DNA of 7,745 nucleotides from CAZLAJ01 sp964644605 (GCA_964644605.1 CAZXWS010000030.1:1-7745), one strand, 5' to 3'. Shown: positions 1-5,716, numbered from the stretch's first letter. Program-made: numbers and translations. The notes: generated by a model from the sequence alone, not told the origin.

Positions 1-663
1 AGTGAAGATGCGTTCATTCTTTTGTCAGTTGGAATGAAGCACTCAATTCTCAGTTCTGATCAATATGTCCTTACTATATCTGCAGTCATGGTGACGTTAC
101 TATTAACACCGTTCTTTGTTGAAAATCGAGAGAAGATATATTTTTCAATTCGTGGCTTTTTGCATAAATATGCTCCTAAGTTCGAGCAGTATCTTAAACA
201 CAGCCTGGATGCAGAAAATTATCCACTCAATGAAATACAGTTGAAAAACCATGTAGTGATATGTGGGTACGGGAGGATTGGCTCAGAAATAGGAAAAGCA
301 TTACATGATGCAAATATTCCATTTATCGCAATCGATTATAATTTCCATGTTGCTCAATCTTTAAAAAAAATTGGAATGCCTGTAGTATACGGGGATCCTG
401 CAGACAAAGACATCCTTGACTTTGCTCAAGTGGATAAAGCAAGAGTATTGGTAGTGGCTGTGCCCGACCGATATTCTCAAGAAGCCATTATTCTGAATGC
501 ACGCCAGTTGAATCCACGAATTTTCATAATTACGCGCGCACATGGTGAGTTATATCATCAACGTATGAAAGATTTAGGCGCACAACTTGTTGTTCAGCCG
601 GAAATAGAAGCATCACAGGCGATACTGAATAAAGTTTATGTGCTTATGAAGTCATCACACTAA
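1..663 (+). CDS. Cation:proton antiporter (KefB-like) with TrkA-N domain, 3' part
   Basis: This is the C-terminal part of a CPA2-type cation:proton antiporter. The reading frame is open from base 1, so the gene starts upstream and the ATG at 22 is internal. The first ~45 codons hold the end of the membrane exchanger domain, with a hydrophobic helix ending in TPFF. After a charged linker comes a TrkA-N/RCK Rossmann domain, seen from its glycine-rich nucleotide-binding loop GYGRIGSEIGKAL (about 265-305) and the following IDYN strand end, whose acidic residue typically contacts the ribose. In the family this cytoplasmic domain binds NAD(H) or a similar ligand and gates K+ or Na+/H+ exchange. The frame ends soon after the Rossmann fold, so a TrkA-C domain seems absent. 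The next gene starts 48 nt later on the same strand and may be co-transcribed. The family call is firm; the transported ion is not known. Confidence 0.88.
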   Translation, partial: SEDAFILLSVGMKHSILSSDQYVLTISAVMVTLLLTPFFVENREKIYFSIRGFLHKYAPKFEQYLKHSLDAENYPLNEIQLKNHVVICGYGRIGSEIGKALHDANIPFIAIDYNFHVAQSLKKIGMPVVYGDPADKDILDFAQVDKARVLVVAVPDRYSQEAIILNARQLNPRIFIITRAHGELYHQRMKDLGAQLVVQPEIEASQAILNKVYVLMKSSH

Positions 664-711
664 ATTATTATGAAACACAGGAGTACTATACACAAAACAT
701 CAGGGATATTT

Positions 712-1575
712 ATGAATAAAAACATAACAATAGGGTTAGGCTTGTTATTTGTGATCATAGTGGTTATTGCAGCCAATGCATTTCACAAATCTTTATTTTT
801 TACGAAACCCAATAGACTTAATATTTTTGTATATGATAAAGATCCGGTCATTTATTCCTTAGGCTTTAAAGATGATTTGCATTATCAGATTTATTTTGCG
901 CCTGATCTTCGACTTGATATTCCAGGTTGTTTCGGTAAATACCGGGTAGGTGCATTAGGAAAGCTTTCGCATTATCAGAATAATCCTGCTATGATTATGC
1001 ACACAGGCGCGTCTGCCATTTCGGCATTTATCGATCACTATTTCTACGTTGACAACAAGGATGCTATATATTATGGTAGTAATACAAAACGGCCAGTACC
1101 CCCACATATAAACCAGATTCTATTTGCAAGTTCTGATGTCCGTTTTCTTGACAGATTCTATTTAGCGTACTACTTTATCCGTAAACCAGCGGCAAGTTTC
1201 AAACCAATTGAGTATGGGGATATACATTCGGCAAATCCGGAAAAAGATTTCTATGAAAATTATCAAGGCATATTTTTTGATAATTTACTGCGCTATGAGA
1301 AAAGAAGCACACAGATTTTATATAAAAAAAGTTATCAAACAGCTTTGAGTATTCAGCGTATTTTAGAAGGTGAGGGAGTGAGAGTGGTTGATGTTACAAA
1401 ATCGGATAGTATTCCGGCAAAATGTAAAATAATAGAAGATTTTCCCAGTTTTTCTCGCACAGCTTTACGGCTGTCATCATATTTTGGTTGTACTCTTGAG
1501 AAGGGTAAAACGGATATTTATGATATCATTATAGAACTTGGGAATGTAGAGAAAGAGTGGGAAGTGTGCAAATAA
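712..1575 (+). CDS. Membrane-anchored extracytoplasmic protein, possibly LytR-CpsA-Psr-like
   Basis: A 287-residue protein with one N-terminal transmembrane helix (about residues 5-25) and a long hydrophilic remainder probably outside the membrane. ATG 712 is preferred over the in-frame ATG 670: AGGGA at 702-706 sits 5 nt before it, and the anchor follows directly, while ATG 670 has no ribosome binding site. I do not recognise the family with certainty. The run RLDIPG, then a Gly/Leu segment and a Tyr-rich FIDHYFYV strand, recalls the LytR-CpsA-Psr (LCP) fold. The C-terminal ~80 residues (GEGVRVVDV through DIIIELG) recall the LytR_C domain. The arginine-rich PRDT-type signature of active LCP ligases appears as APDLRL, so catalysis is doubtful. 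If the match holds, its role would be in the cell envelope. It lies 48 nt after the antiporter gene. Confidence 0.6.
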   Translation: MNKNITIGLGLLFVIIVVIAANAFHKSLFFTKPNRLNIFVYDKDPVIYSLGFKDDLHYQIYFAPDLRLDIPGCFGKYRVGALGKLSHYQNNPAMIMHTGASAISAFIDHYFYVDNKDAIYYGSNTKRPVPPHINQILFASSDVRFLDRFYLAYYFIRKPAASFKPIEYGDIHSANPEKDFYENYQGIFFDNLLRYEKRSTQILYKKSYQTALSIQRILEGEGVRVVDVTKSDSIPAKCKIIEDFPSFSRTALRLSSYFGCTLEKGKTDIYDIIIELGNVEKEWEVCK

Positions 1576-1579
1576 AAAA

Positions 1580-1645
1580 GATTTAAGAATTTTGATTTAC
1601 GATTTAGGAATGATTCATAAATCCTAAATCCTAAATCCTAAATCA
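1580..1645. repeat. Inverted array of 7-bp repeats (GATTTAN / TAAATCC)
   Basis: Between the stop of the preceding gene and the small downstream gene lie 66 bp that read in strict 7-bp phase. Units GATTTAA (1580), GAATTTT (1587), GATTTAC (1594) and GATTTAG (1601) run one way. A short turn follows, then three TAAATCC units (1618, 1625, 1632) and a final TAAATCA (1639) in the opposite sense. GATTTAGGA 1601-1609 can pair with TCCTAAATC 1622-1630, and slipped pairings are possible. It could act as a terminator, but there is no clear T-run. Confidence 0.8.
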
Positions 1646-1649
1646 ATAT

Positions 1650-1844
1650 ATGGTTTTTATTTTTCTATTACTATTGATCCTTTCCTTTCTGTTGGCATTG
1701 CGTTCTATGAAAGATTTAGACGTACCCGTGGAGATCGAGCGGTTGGTACGTTCACGCAAGATTAAAGGAAGTATTGTGTTTCTTAAAAATAAAATAAAAC
1801 ATTATTCATCGCTGTCACCGTCATCTTCATCTGAATTACGATAA
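1650..1844 (+). CDS. Small single-pass membrane protein of unknown function
   Basis: A 64-residue protein not assigned to any family. Residues 2-19 are strongly hydrophobic (Phe/Leu/Ile) and form a transmembrane helix or uncleaved signal anchor. They are followed by an acidic-then-basic amphipathic segment (KDLDVPVEIERLVRSRKIKG) and a short KNKIKHYS stretch. The order helix, VPxEIE, RKIKGSIVF looks like a designed protein rather than random translation. The start follows a heptad repeat array and has no Shine-Dalgarno sequence. The last 14 codons, rich in Ser (SPSSSSELR), overlap the 3' end of the minus-strand TPR gene by 43 nt. That Ser run is simply the antisense of the TPR protein's Asp/Glu tail and may carry no function. 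It is probably real, but a chance open frame cannot be excluded. Confidence 0.55.
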   Translation: MVFIFLLLLILSFLLALRSMKDLDVPVEIERLVRSRKIKGSIVFLKNKIKHYSSLSPSSSSELR

Positions 1845-2599
1845 TTCATTACTTCTTCTGGATCTCGATCAAGAGTTTCTATCATTACTTCCAAGTGATC
1901 TTTTTCTTCCTCCTCCTCATCGCTTTCTTCATCTTCAGAGTCCTCTTTATTTTGAACGGTTTGAAGATCAGGTTGAATATTTTGAGTAAAAGAAATATGC
2001 ATCATTACTTTAGGTCCTTTTTTTTCTTCTCGTATAAATATTATTACTCGATTTAAACTCGCTTCTTTTATATATGCTGAATATACACTGTCAGCCTCTA
2101 TAAAAGCGAGAAGGCGGCGACAAATATCATCAGGTAATGTACCGACATAATCACCTTCGGTATTGCGTATTTCGATTTTTCTTTTTTTTGGTTTGATAAC
2201 TACTTTTTGACCAACAGCTAAGTGGGCGAGTACATCACGCTGACCTAAGTTTACTAATACTACTGACTTTGTTTTACCCGGAATTTCTAAAAATAAATTC
2301 GGATTAAGATTTGCAGCTGCAGATTTTGATGTAGATGTTTGGGCGTTCAATATGCTAATTTTTTCAAGGTTTTCCTGTGCTACTGGATTACCCGGCTGTA
2401 GTTTGAGTGCGCTATTGTAATGTTTTTTGGCCTGGTTTAATTGTTTCATCTGCAGATATGCAAAGCCAAGCCGTAAATGTGCCGGTAGGTTATTTTCTTC
2501 AACTTCCAAAATTTTTTTATTGTAGTCTACTGCCGATTCCCAGTGAGCTTTGACCGCAGCGTTTACCGCAGAGTTCTCAAGTTGTTCAATGTCTGTCAT
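1802..2599 (-). CDS. TPR protein with HIRAN-like middle domain and acidic tail
   Basis: A 265-residue protein, probably cytoplasmic, with no signal or membrane segment. Residues ~9-75 hold two TPR units, recognisable from the A-x-x-Y/H-x-x-A pattern and the AHLRLGFAYLQMKQLNQAKK helix pair, a protein-protein interaction fold. A Ser/Ala/Thr linker follows. Residues ~105-195 form an alpha/beta region with IEIRNTEGDYVGTLPDDICR and a closing VIIFIREE strand. This resembles the HIRAN domain pattern (strand, VGxLP, helix, strand), a fold that in other proteins binds DNA ends; the match is by eye and tentative. The last ~45 residues are extremely acidic (EDSEDEESDEEEEEKD and DEDDGDSDE). The start is fixed by a strong promoter whose predicted transcript begins at or within ~3 nt of the ATG. 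It is divergent from yebC, and its 3' end overlaps the small + strand gene. Confidence 0.85.
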   Translation of the reverse strand: MTDIEQLENSAVNAAVKAHWESAVDYNKKILEVEENNLPAHLRLGFAYLQMKQLNQAKKHYNSALKLQPGNPVAQENLEKISILNAQTSTSKSAAANLNPNLFLEIPGKTKSVVLVNLGQRDVLAHLAVGQKVVIKPKKRKIEIRNTEGDYVGTLPDDICRRLLAFIEADSVYSAYIKEASLNRVIIFIREEKKGPKVMMHISFTQNIQPDLQTVQNKEDSEDEESDEEEEEKDHLEVMIETLDRDPEEVMNYRNSDEDDGDSDE

Positions 2600-2608
2600 G
2601 ATTGGTTA

Positions 2609-2636
2609 AGTATATGTAATTTGCACAGAATGTCAA
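2609..2636 (-). promoter_or_regulatory. Promoter of the TPR gene, leaderless type
   Basis: On the minus strand a consensus -35 TTGACA (2636-2631) and a -10 TATACT (2614-2609) are separated by 16 nt. The -10 box ends 9 nt before the ATG at 2599, so transcription should start about 2-3 nt before the codon. No Shine-Dalgarno sequence fits between. The mRNA is therefore predicted to be leaderless. Confidence 0.72.
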
Positions 2637-2637
2637 G

Positions 2638-2643
2638 TATAAT
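2638..2643 (+). promoter_or_regulatory. -10 box of yebC, leaderless type
   Basis: A perfect TATAAT ends 7 nt before the yebC ATG (2651), placing the transcription start at or next to the A of the start codon, with no room for a Shine-Dalgarno sequence. A -35 at 16-18 nt spacing is not recognisable, so an activator or an atypical sigma contact may be needed. The box lies 1 bp from the -35 of the divergent TPR promoter, so polymerase cannot occupy both at once. Confidence 0.65.
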
Positions 2644-2650
2644 AATTACC

Positions 2651-3385
2651 ATGTCAGGACACTCAAAATGGTCAAAAATAAAGAGGCAGAAGGAAGCAAA
2701 TGATTTAGAAAAAAGTAATATTTTTGCAAAACTTTCCCGCGCAATTACACTGGCTGTTGTCGAAGGTGGCGGTATTACAGATCCTTCAAATAATCTACGG
2801 TTACGACTTCAGATCGAAAAAGCGAAAGAACTTAACCTTCCAAAGGAAAATATTAAACGAGCTATTGAAAAAGGCGTATCTGCTGAGTCTGCTCAGTTGA
2901 AGCATGTGCTCTATGAGGCGTTTGGTCCGGCGGGTTCTGTCTTTTTAATTGAAGGAAGCACCGATAATCTCAACAGAACAATGGCAGAAGTCCGTAATAC
3001 TTTAGAGCGTAAAGGCGCCAAACTGGGGAACCCAGGTTCGGTGGCATATTTATTCAGACATATTGGTGAAATAGCATTTGATATAACCATAAATTCAGAG
3101 GAAAAAATCATGGAGTTTGCAAATGAAGTAAATGCGGTAGATTTCGAGGAAGAGGGGAGTGAACTCTATGTTTTTTTTCCACCGGAGCAGCTAGGCCATA
3201 TCACTCAAAAACTCGGAGACTTAATACCTATTGTTACCCAATCACTTATATATCAACAACTTACTTACGTAATTTCAGATGAAAATAAACAAAAAGAAGT
3301 GTATAACATTGTAAGGGCATTAGAAGATTTAGAAGATATCGCTGTCGTGCATACAAATGTAAACTTCTCGCTGTTAAACCCGTAA
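2651..3385 (+). CDS. yebC: YebC/PmpR family (TACO1-like) regulatory protein
   Basis: A 244-residue protein of the usual YebC length (~240-250). It opens with the family signature MSGHSKWSKIKRQKEAND, continues with the GGGxTDPxxNxRLR motif, the NLPKENIKRAIEKG helix and the YEAFGPxG segment, then GNPGSVAYLF, and ends in the expected Ile/Val strand. The family is described both as DNA-binding transcription regulators (YebC, PmpR) and, for TACO1-type and more recent bacterial members, as factors that help ribosomes through difficult sequences such as proline runs. The sequence does not say which applies. The start is certain from the signature; the frame is open upstream to 2543, but that part covers the promoter. 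No Shine-Dalgarno is present. The membrane protein gene follows after a single base. In many bacteria ruvC follows yebC; here it does not. Confidence 0.96.
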   Translation: MSGHSKWSKIKRQKEANDLEKSNIFAKLSRAITLAVVEGGGITDPSNNLRLRLQIEKAKELNLPKENIKRAIEKGVSAESAQLKHVLYEAFGPAGSVFLIEGSTDNLNRTMAEVRNTLERKGAKLGNPGSVAYLFRHIGEIAFDITINSEEKIMEFANEVNAVDFEEEGSELYVFFPPEQLGHITQKLGDLIPIVTQSLIYQQLTYVISDENKQKEVYNIVRALEDLEDIAVVHTNVNFSLLNP

Positions 3386-3386
3386 T

Positions 3387-4202
3387 ATGAATGTATTTAC
3401 TAAACTTAAAAAATATTTAATCAAACTTTCCCTAAAAGTAGAGAAGAGGGTGCGATTTGTGCTGAGTGCTGTGATTATGTGTAGCCTCATTGTATTTGCT
3501 TCATTGTTTGAATTTAATATGTTCTGGGTCTTTATTCCGGTTTTTGTACTTAGTACATATATTTTGACTTATTTTTCAGTGTTAGAGGGTATTGAAGGTG
3601 CGGAACTTCTTATGCTGTTTCTTATGCCTGTGCTTTTTACCGTGTCTTTTTATCTATTTTATTTTTTATTCCCCATTCGCTGGCTTACGCGTGTCCCGTT
3701 TATTGTTTTATATGGCATTTCTATTTACGCAATTTTATTAACATCTAATATATTTAATGTCGGAGTAGAGAAGAACCTGCAACTCCAGCGTGCCGCATTT
3801 GCTGTGAATTACTTTTTTCAATCTCTTTTAGTATTTTTGTTAGCAAATGTACTTTTTTCATTTAAACAGAACGCATTTATAAATGGTGGAGTGATGTTCG
3901 TGGCAGTTTTACCATTAGCACTGCAGCTTTTATGGACAGTTAAGCTCAATAAAAAACTAGAAAGGAAACTTCTTTCATATTCATTTCTTATAGCTCTGAT
4001 GATAGGGCAGAGTACTATTTTGATGTCCTTTGTACCACTTAAATCAACAATTCTTGCATTATTTGTTACTGCACTTTATTACAGCTTGGGCGGTATAATC
4101 TATCATTTTATCGATGACCGCCTCTTTAAAAATGTCGTACGAGAGTATATGCTGGTGCTTGGTTTCGTCTCCATTTTAGTTCTGCTATCGGTGAGCTGGT
4201 AG
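3387..4202 (+). CDS. Nine-helix integral membrane protein, unknown function
   Basis: A 271-residue protein with about nine predicted hydrophobic segments, near residues 23-41, 45-63, 73-95, 102-123, 137-158, 165-185, 195-215, 220-241 and 253-270. The N-terminal ~20 residues are basic and amphipathic (KLKKYLIKLSLKVEKR), suggesting a cytoplasmic N-terminus. No conserved charged pair or catalytic motif in the membrane stands out. I do not recognise the family firmly; a DUF5656-type CPR membrane protein is one possibility, offered only from general resemblance. The ATG lies 1 nt after the yebC stop (TAA, T, ATG) and has no Shine-Dalgarno sequence, so translation is probably coupled to yebC in the same mRNA. 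That links it to yebC in expression, not necessarily in function. The gene is the last before a long non-coding stretch. Confidence 0.82.
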   Translation: MNVFTKLKKYLIKLSLKVEKRVRFVLSAVIMCSLIVFASLFEFNMFWVFIPVFVLSTYILTYFSVLEGIEGAELLMLFLMPVLFTVSFYLFYFLFPIRWLTRVPFIVLYGISIYAILLTSNIFNVGVEKNLQLQRAAFAVNYFFQSLLVFLLANVLFSFKQNAFINGGVMFVAVLPLALQLLWTVKLNKKLERKLLSYSFLIALMIGQSTILMSFVPLKSTILALFVTALYYSLGGIIYHFIDDRLFKNVVREYMLVLGFVSILVLLSVSW

Positions 4203-4203
4203 A

Positions 4204-4245
4204 GAAAGCGCATAACGCGAAACTTATAACGTGTAACATATACTG
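4204..4245. repeat. 7-bp repeat array, left arm (TAACNNN type)
   Basis: Directly after the membrane protein stop, the sequence reads in 7-bp phase: GAAAGCG (4204), CATAACG (4211), CGAAACT (4218), TATAACG (4225), TGTAACA (4232). It is related, in opposite orientation, to the array at 4391-4425. The two arms could pair across the ~150 bp between them. Confidence 0.65.
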
Positions 4246-4269
4246 ATAAGATAACTAGAATTTATTGTT

Positions 4270-4304
4270 GGTAATACCCCGCTGTTTATAACTGCGGGGA
4301 TACC
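4270..4304. repeat. CCCCGC hairpin, REP-like
   Basis: An extended stem: GGTA 4270-4273 pairs with TACC 4301-4304, CCCCGC 4277-4282 with GCGGGG 4294-4299, and inside it GTT with AAC after a T-T mismatch. It is not followed by a T-run, so a simple terminator is unlikely. It resembles bacterial REP-type palindromes. Confidence 0.65.
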
Positions 4305-4347
4305 TTAGTTAAAAACAACAACAAACTTTTAAATATACTACTAAATA

Positions 4348-4380
4348 CCCCGTCAGCTTGCTGCGGGGAAGTTTATTTTC
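4348..4380 (+). terminator. CCCCG-CAGC hairpin, possible terminator of the yebC operon
   Basis: CCCCG (4348-4352), a bulged T, then CAGC pairs across a TT loop with GCTG and CGGGG (4360-4368). The next bases, AAGTTTATTTTC, are T-rich but interrupted. It could end the yebC-membrane protein transcript 150 nt after its stop. It is also a near relative of the hairpin at 4270-4304 and of REP palindromes, so termination may be secondary. Confidence 0.5.
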
Positions 4381-4390
4381 TAAGTAATAA

Positions 4391-4425
4391 TTTTTGCGTT
4401 ACATGTTACGCGTTTCATGTTACAT
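4391..4425. repeat. 7-bp repeat array, right arm (GTTACAT type)
   Basis: Four exact-phase heptads: GTTACAT (4398), GTTACGC (4405), GTTTCAT (4412) and GTTACAT (4419), preceded by TTTTTGC and followed by GTAC. The reverse complement (ATGTAAC, GCGTAAC) matches the style of the array at 4204-4245. Together they frame the two CCCCGC hairpins. Confidence 0.78.
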
Positions 4426-4429
4426 GTAC

Positions 4430-4448
4430 CTCCCTGGGGACAGGGGAG
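4430..4448. repeat. Small GC-rich hairpin
   Basis: CTCCCTG (4430-4436) pairs with CAGGGGAG (4441-4448) with one bulged G and a GGGA tetraloop. It directly follows the right heptad arm. Confidence 0.5.
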
Positions 4449-4458
4449 AGAGGAGTGT

Positions 4459-4532
4459 CTTATAGTAAACGAACGTGAACTTTACGAACGTTTAATTATC
4501 GACCTATAGTAGTCGTATAAATACTATAAGTC
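4459..4532. repeat. Hairpin with a competing upstream arm
   Basis: GACCTATAGTA (4501-4511) pairs with TACTATAAGTC (4522-4532) with one mismatch and a 10-nt loop. The upstream copy CTTATAGTA (4459-4467) pairs perfectly with TACTATAAG (4522-4530), so two exclusive folds are possible. Between the arms, ACGAACGT occurs twice (4469 and 4484). Confidence 0.5.
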
Positions 4533-4571
4533 ATTTATTTTATATTATTTAAGAAATAACTCCAGATATAA

Positions 4572-4603
4572 ATTTAGATTCAGATTGTCATTATCTTCTA
4601 AAT
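4572..4603. repeat. Imperfect AT-rich hairpin
   Basis: ATTTAGA (4572-4578) pairs with TCTAAAT (4597-4603), with an inner AGAT/ATCT stem. The sequence is low in complexity, so it may be chance. Confidence 0.3.
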
Positions 4604-4613
4604 AGTGTTCCCT

Positions 4614-4678
4614 TACAACAAGGCTCTCTATACTCCCGGGAGTATGCGTATTTAATGTGGATAAACTTGCTTGTTGTA
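4614..4678. repeat. 65-bp nested inverted repeat with inner palindrome
   Basis: Outer arms TACAACAAG (4614-4622) and CTTGTTGTA (4670-4678) are perfect over 9 bp. They enclose the 16-bp perfect palindrome ATACTCCCGGGAGTAT (4630-4645). The layout, outer arms plus an off-centre inner palindrome, matches the elements at 5717-5785 and 5837-5906. A consensus DnaA-box sequence, TGTGGATAA (reverse of TTATCCACA), lies at 4656-4664 inside it. Confidence 0.65.
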
Positions 4679-5028
4679 TCTGGTAGTAGTTTTATTTGGA
4701 GCTCTATATCAAGCTAAATTGTGTGTGTATGAGCGACACTAAAAGCATCTTCTTCTATCTGGTGTACCTCTTATAATTTAGCAGCAGATAGACTGCACAT
4801 ATGCCAGTTGAGGTAGCGGGTATGTTTTCAGTCTTTCCATGAAGAGATGGTCGTATTCTTATAAAACAGAGCATAAAAGCGAAGTAATAAGACATTTAAT
4901 TGTATATTTTACGAATTAAATACTAATACAATAGTTGGCAGTTCTCTGACGGTTATATTATGGTGATATTTATAACAATATACAGAGGCCTGAAAACTAA
5001 GGAAATTTCCCGCAGAGCAGAGAGACGT

Positions 5029-5062
5029 ATAACGTCGTAAAATGTATCTTTTACGACGTTAT
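5029..5062. repeat. Perfect 14-bp stem hairpin
   Basis: ATAACGTCGTAAAA (5029-5042) and TTTTACGACGTTAT (5049-5062) are exact inverted repeats around a 6-nt loop TGTATC. On either strand the stem ends without a T-run. It shares the ACGTC word with the elements at 5354 and 5631. Confidence 0.85.
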
Positions 5063-5091
5063 CCTTGAAAGTTGGTGGAGAAGTGGTCATT

Positions 5092-5215
5092 TTAAACAAG
5101 TTTAAATCTTTATTTATTTCTATTTTTATTTTTTTATTTATTATTTATCTCTGATAGAGATTTTATTTACTCTTTATTTCTCCGTTTTTGCCTCGTCTTC
5201 TCAGCTGACCTCAAT
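5092..5215. other. T-rich, pyrimidine-biased tract
   Basis: About 120 bp dominated by T with few G, for example TCTTTATTTATTTC and further T runs, turning C/T-rich near its right end. A short ATCTCT/AGAGAT hairpin sits at 5147-5161. It gives strong strand asymmetry and easy melting. A second such tract lies at 6000-6115. Confidence 0.6.
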
Positions 5216-5229
5216 TTTCATAATGGCTT

Positions 5230-5304
5230 GTTGTAATAACCTAATCCCCTATTCCTCTTCCCCGCTATCTTCTGATGATCAGAGGAGAGGTTGTTGCCTA
5301 CAAC
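5230..5304. repeat. Imperfect nested inverted repeat
   Basis: GTTGTA (5230-5235) faces TACAAC (5299-5304), AACC (5238) faces GGTT (5289), and CCTCT (5254-5258) faces AGAGG (5286-5290). The inner hairpin is TCTGAT-G-ATCAGA (5271-5283). The left side contains CTTGTTGTA (5227-5235), the same 9-mer as the right arm of the 4614-4678 element. Confidence 0.45.
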
Positions 5305-5353
5305 TGGTACGGTATTGCTCTTGTAGCTGTTCGTAATACGTCTGAAGTCGTCG

Positions 5354-5404
5354 CCGCTCGTATAGTTTTGACGTCTGACGTTATACGTTTTTCCATACGA
5401 GCGG
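5354..5404. repeat. GCTCGTAT-armed element with three ACGT heptads, copy 1
   Basis: CCGCTCGTAT (5354-5363) and ATACGAGCGG (5395-5404) are perfect 10-bp inverted arms. Between them are three consecutive 7-bp units: ACGTCTG (5371), ACGTTAT (5378), ACGTTTT (5385). The core arms are 47 bp end to end. A second copy lies at 5631-5676. Confidence 0.75.
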
Positions 5405-5630
5405 TGAAAACTTTTTCCTTCAATCGTTTCTATTAGTAATTAACTCAAAACCGAACTTAAACATACAAATATATAGAAAAATGAGGACACTCCTTAAAAT
5501 GTAGTAAAACGTGATATGTACATATAGCTTAAATAAAATAAACAGGCCTATTTGGGCGTTTTATGAGCATTTTTCTAATCTGATCTGGTAATTTTACAGA
5601 AATATTGTTTAAACGGCAAAAGTTATTGTT

Positions 5631-5676
5631 GCTCGTATTGTCTAACGTCAAACGTCTGACGTCACACCATACAAGC
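5631..5676. repeat. GCTCGTAT-armed element with three ACGT heptads, copy 2
   Basis: GCTCGTAT (5631-5638) and ATACAAGC (5669-5676) form inverted arms with one mismatch. They enclose three 7-bp units: ACGTCAA (5645), ACGTCTG (5652), ACGTCAC (5659). Size (46 bp), arm and loop content match copy 1, although the heptads differ. A lone left arm, GCTCGTAT, also occurs at 5823-5830 just before the 5837 element. Confidence 0.72.
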
Positions 5677-5716
5677 AGCGAAATTATAGAACGTACGGCT
5701 TTAACTTTACTGTTTG

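Noticed and set aside
361..543. Minus-strand open frame inside the antiporter gene
   Set aside because: Antisense shadow of the TrkA-N domain coding sequence.
2621..2626. TTGCAC as a -35 box for yebC
   Set aside because: It is only 11 nt from the TATAAT, too short for a sigma-70-type promoter.
2543..2650. N-terminal extension of yebC
   Set aside because: The family signature MSGHSKW starts at 2651, and the extension would cover the promoter and the start of the divergent gene.
2911..3111. Minus-strand open frame inside yebC
   Set aside because: Antisense shadow of a certain gene.
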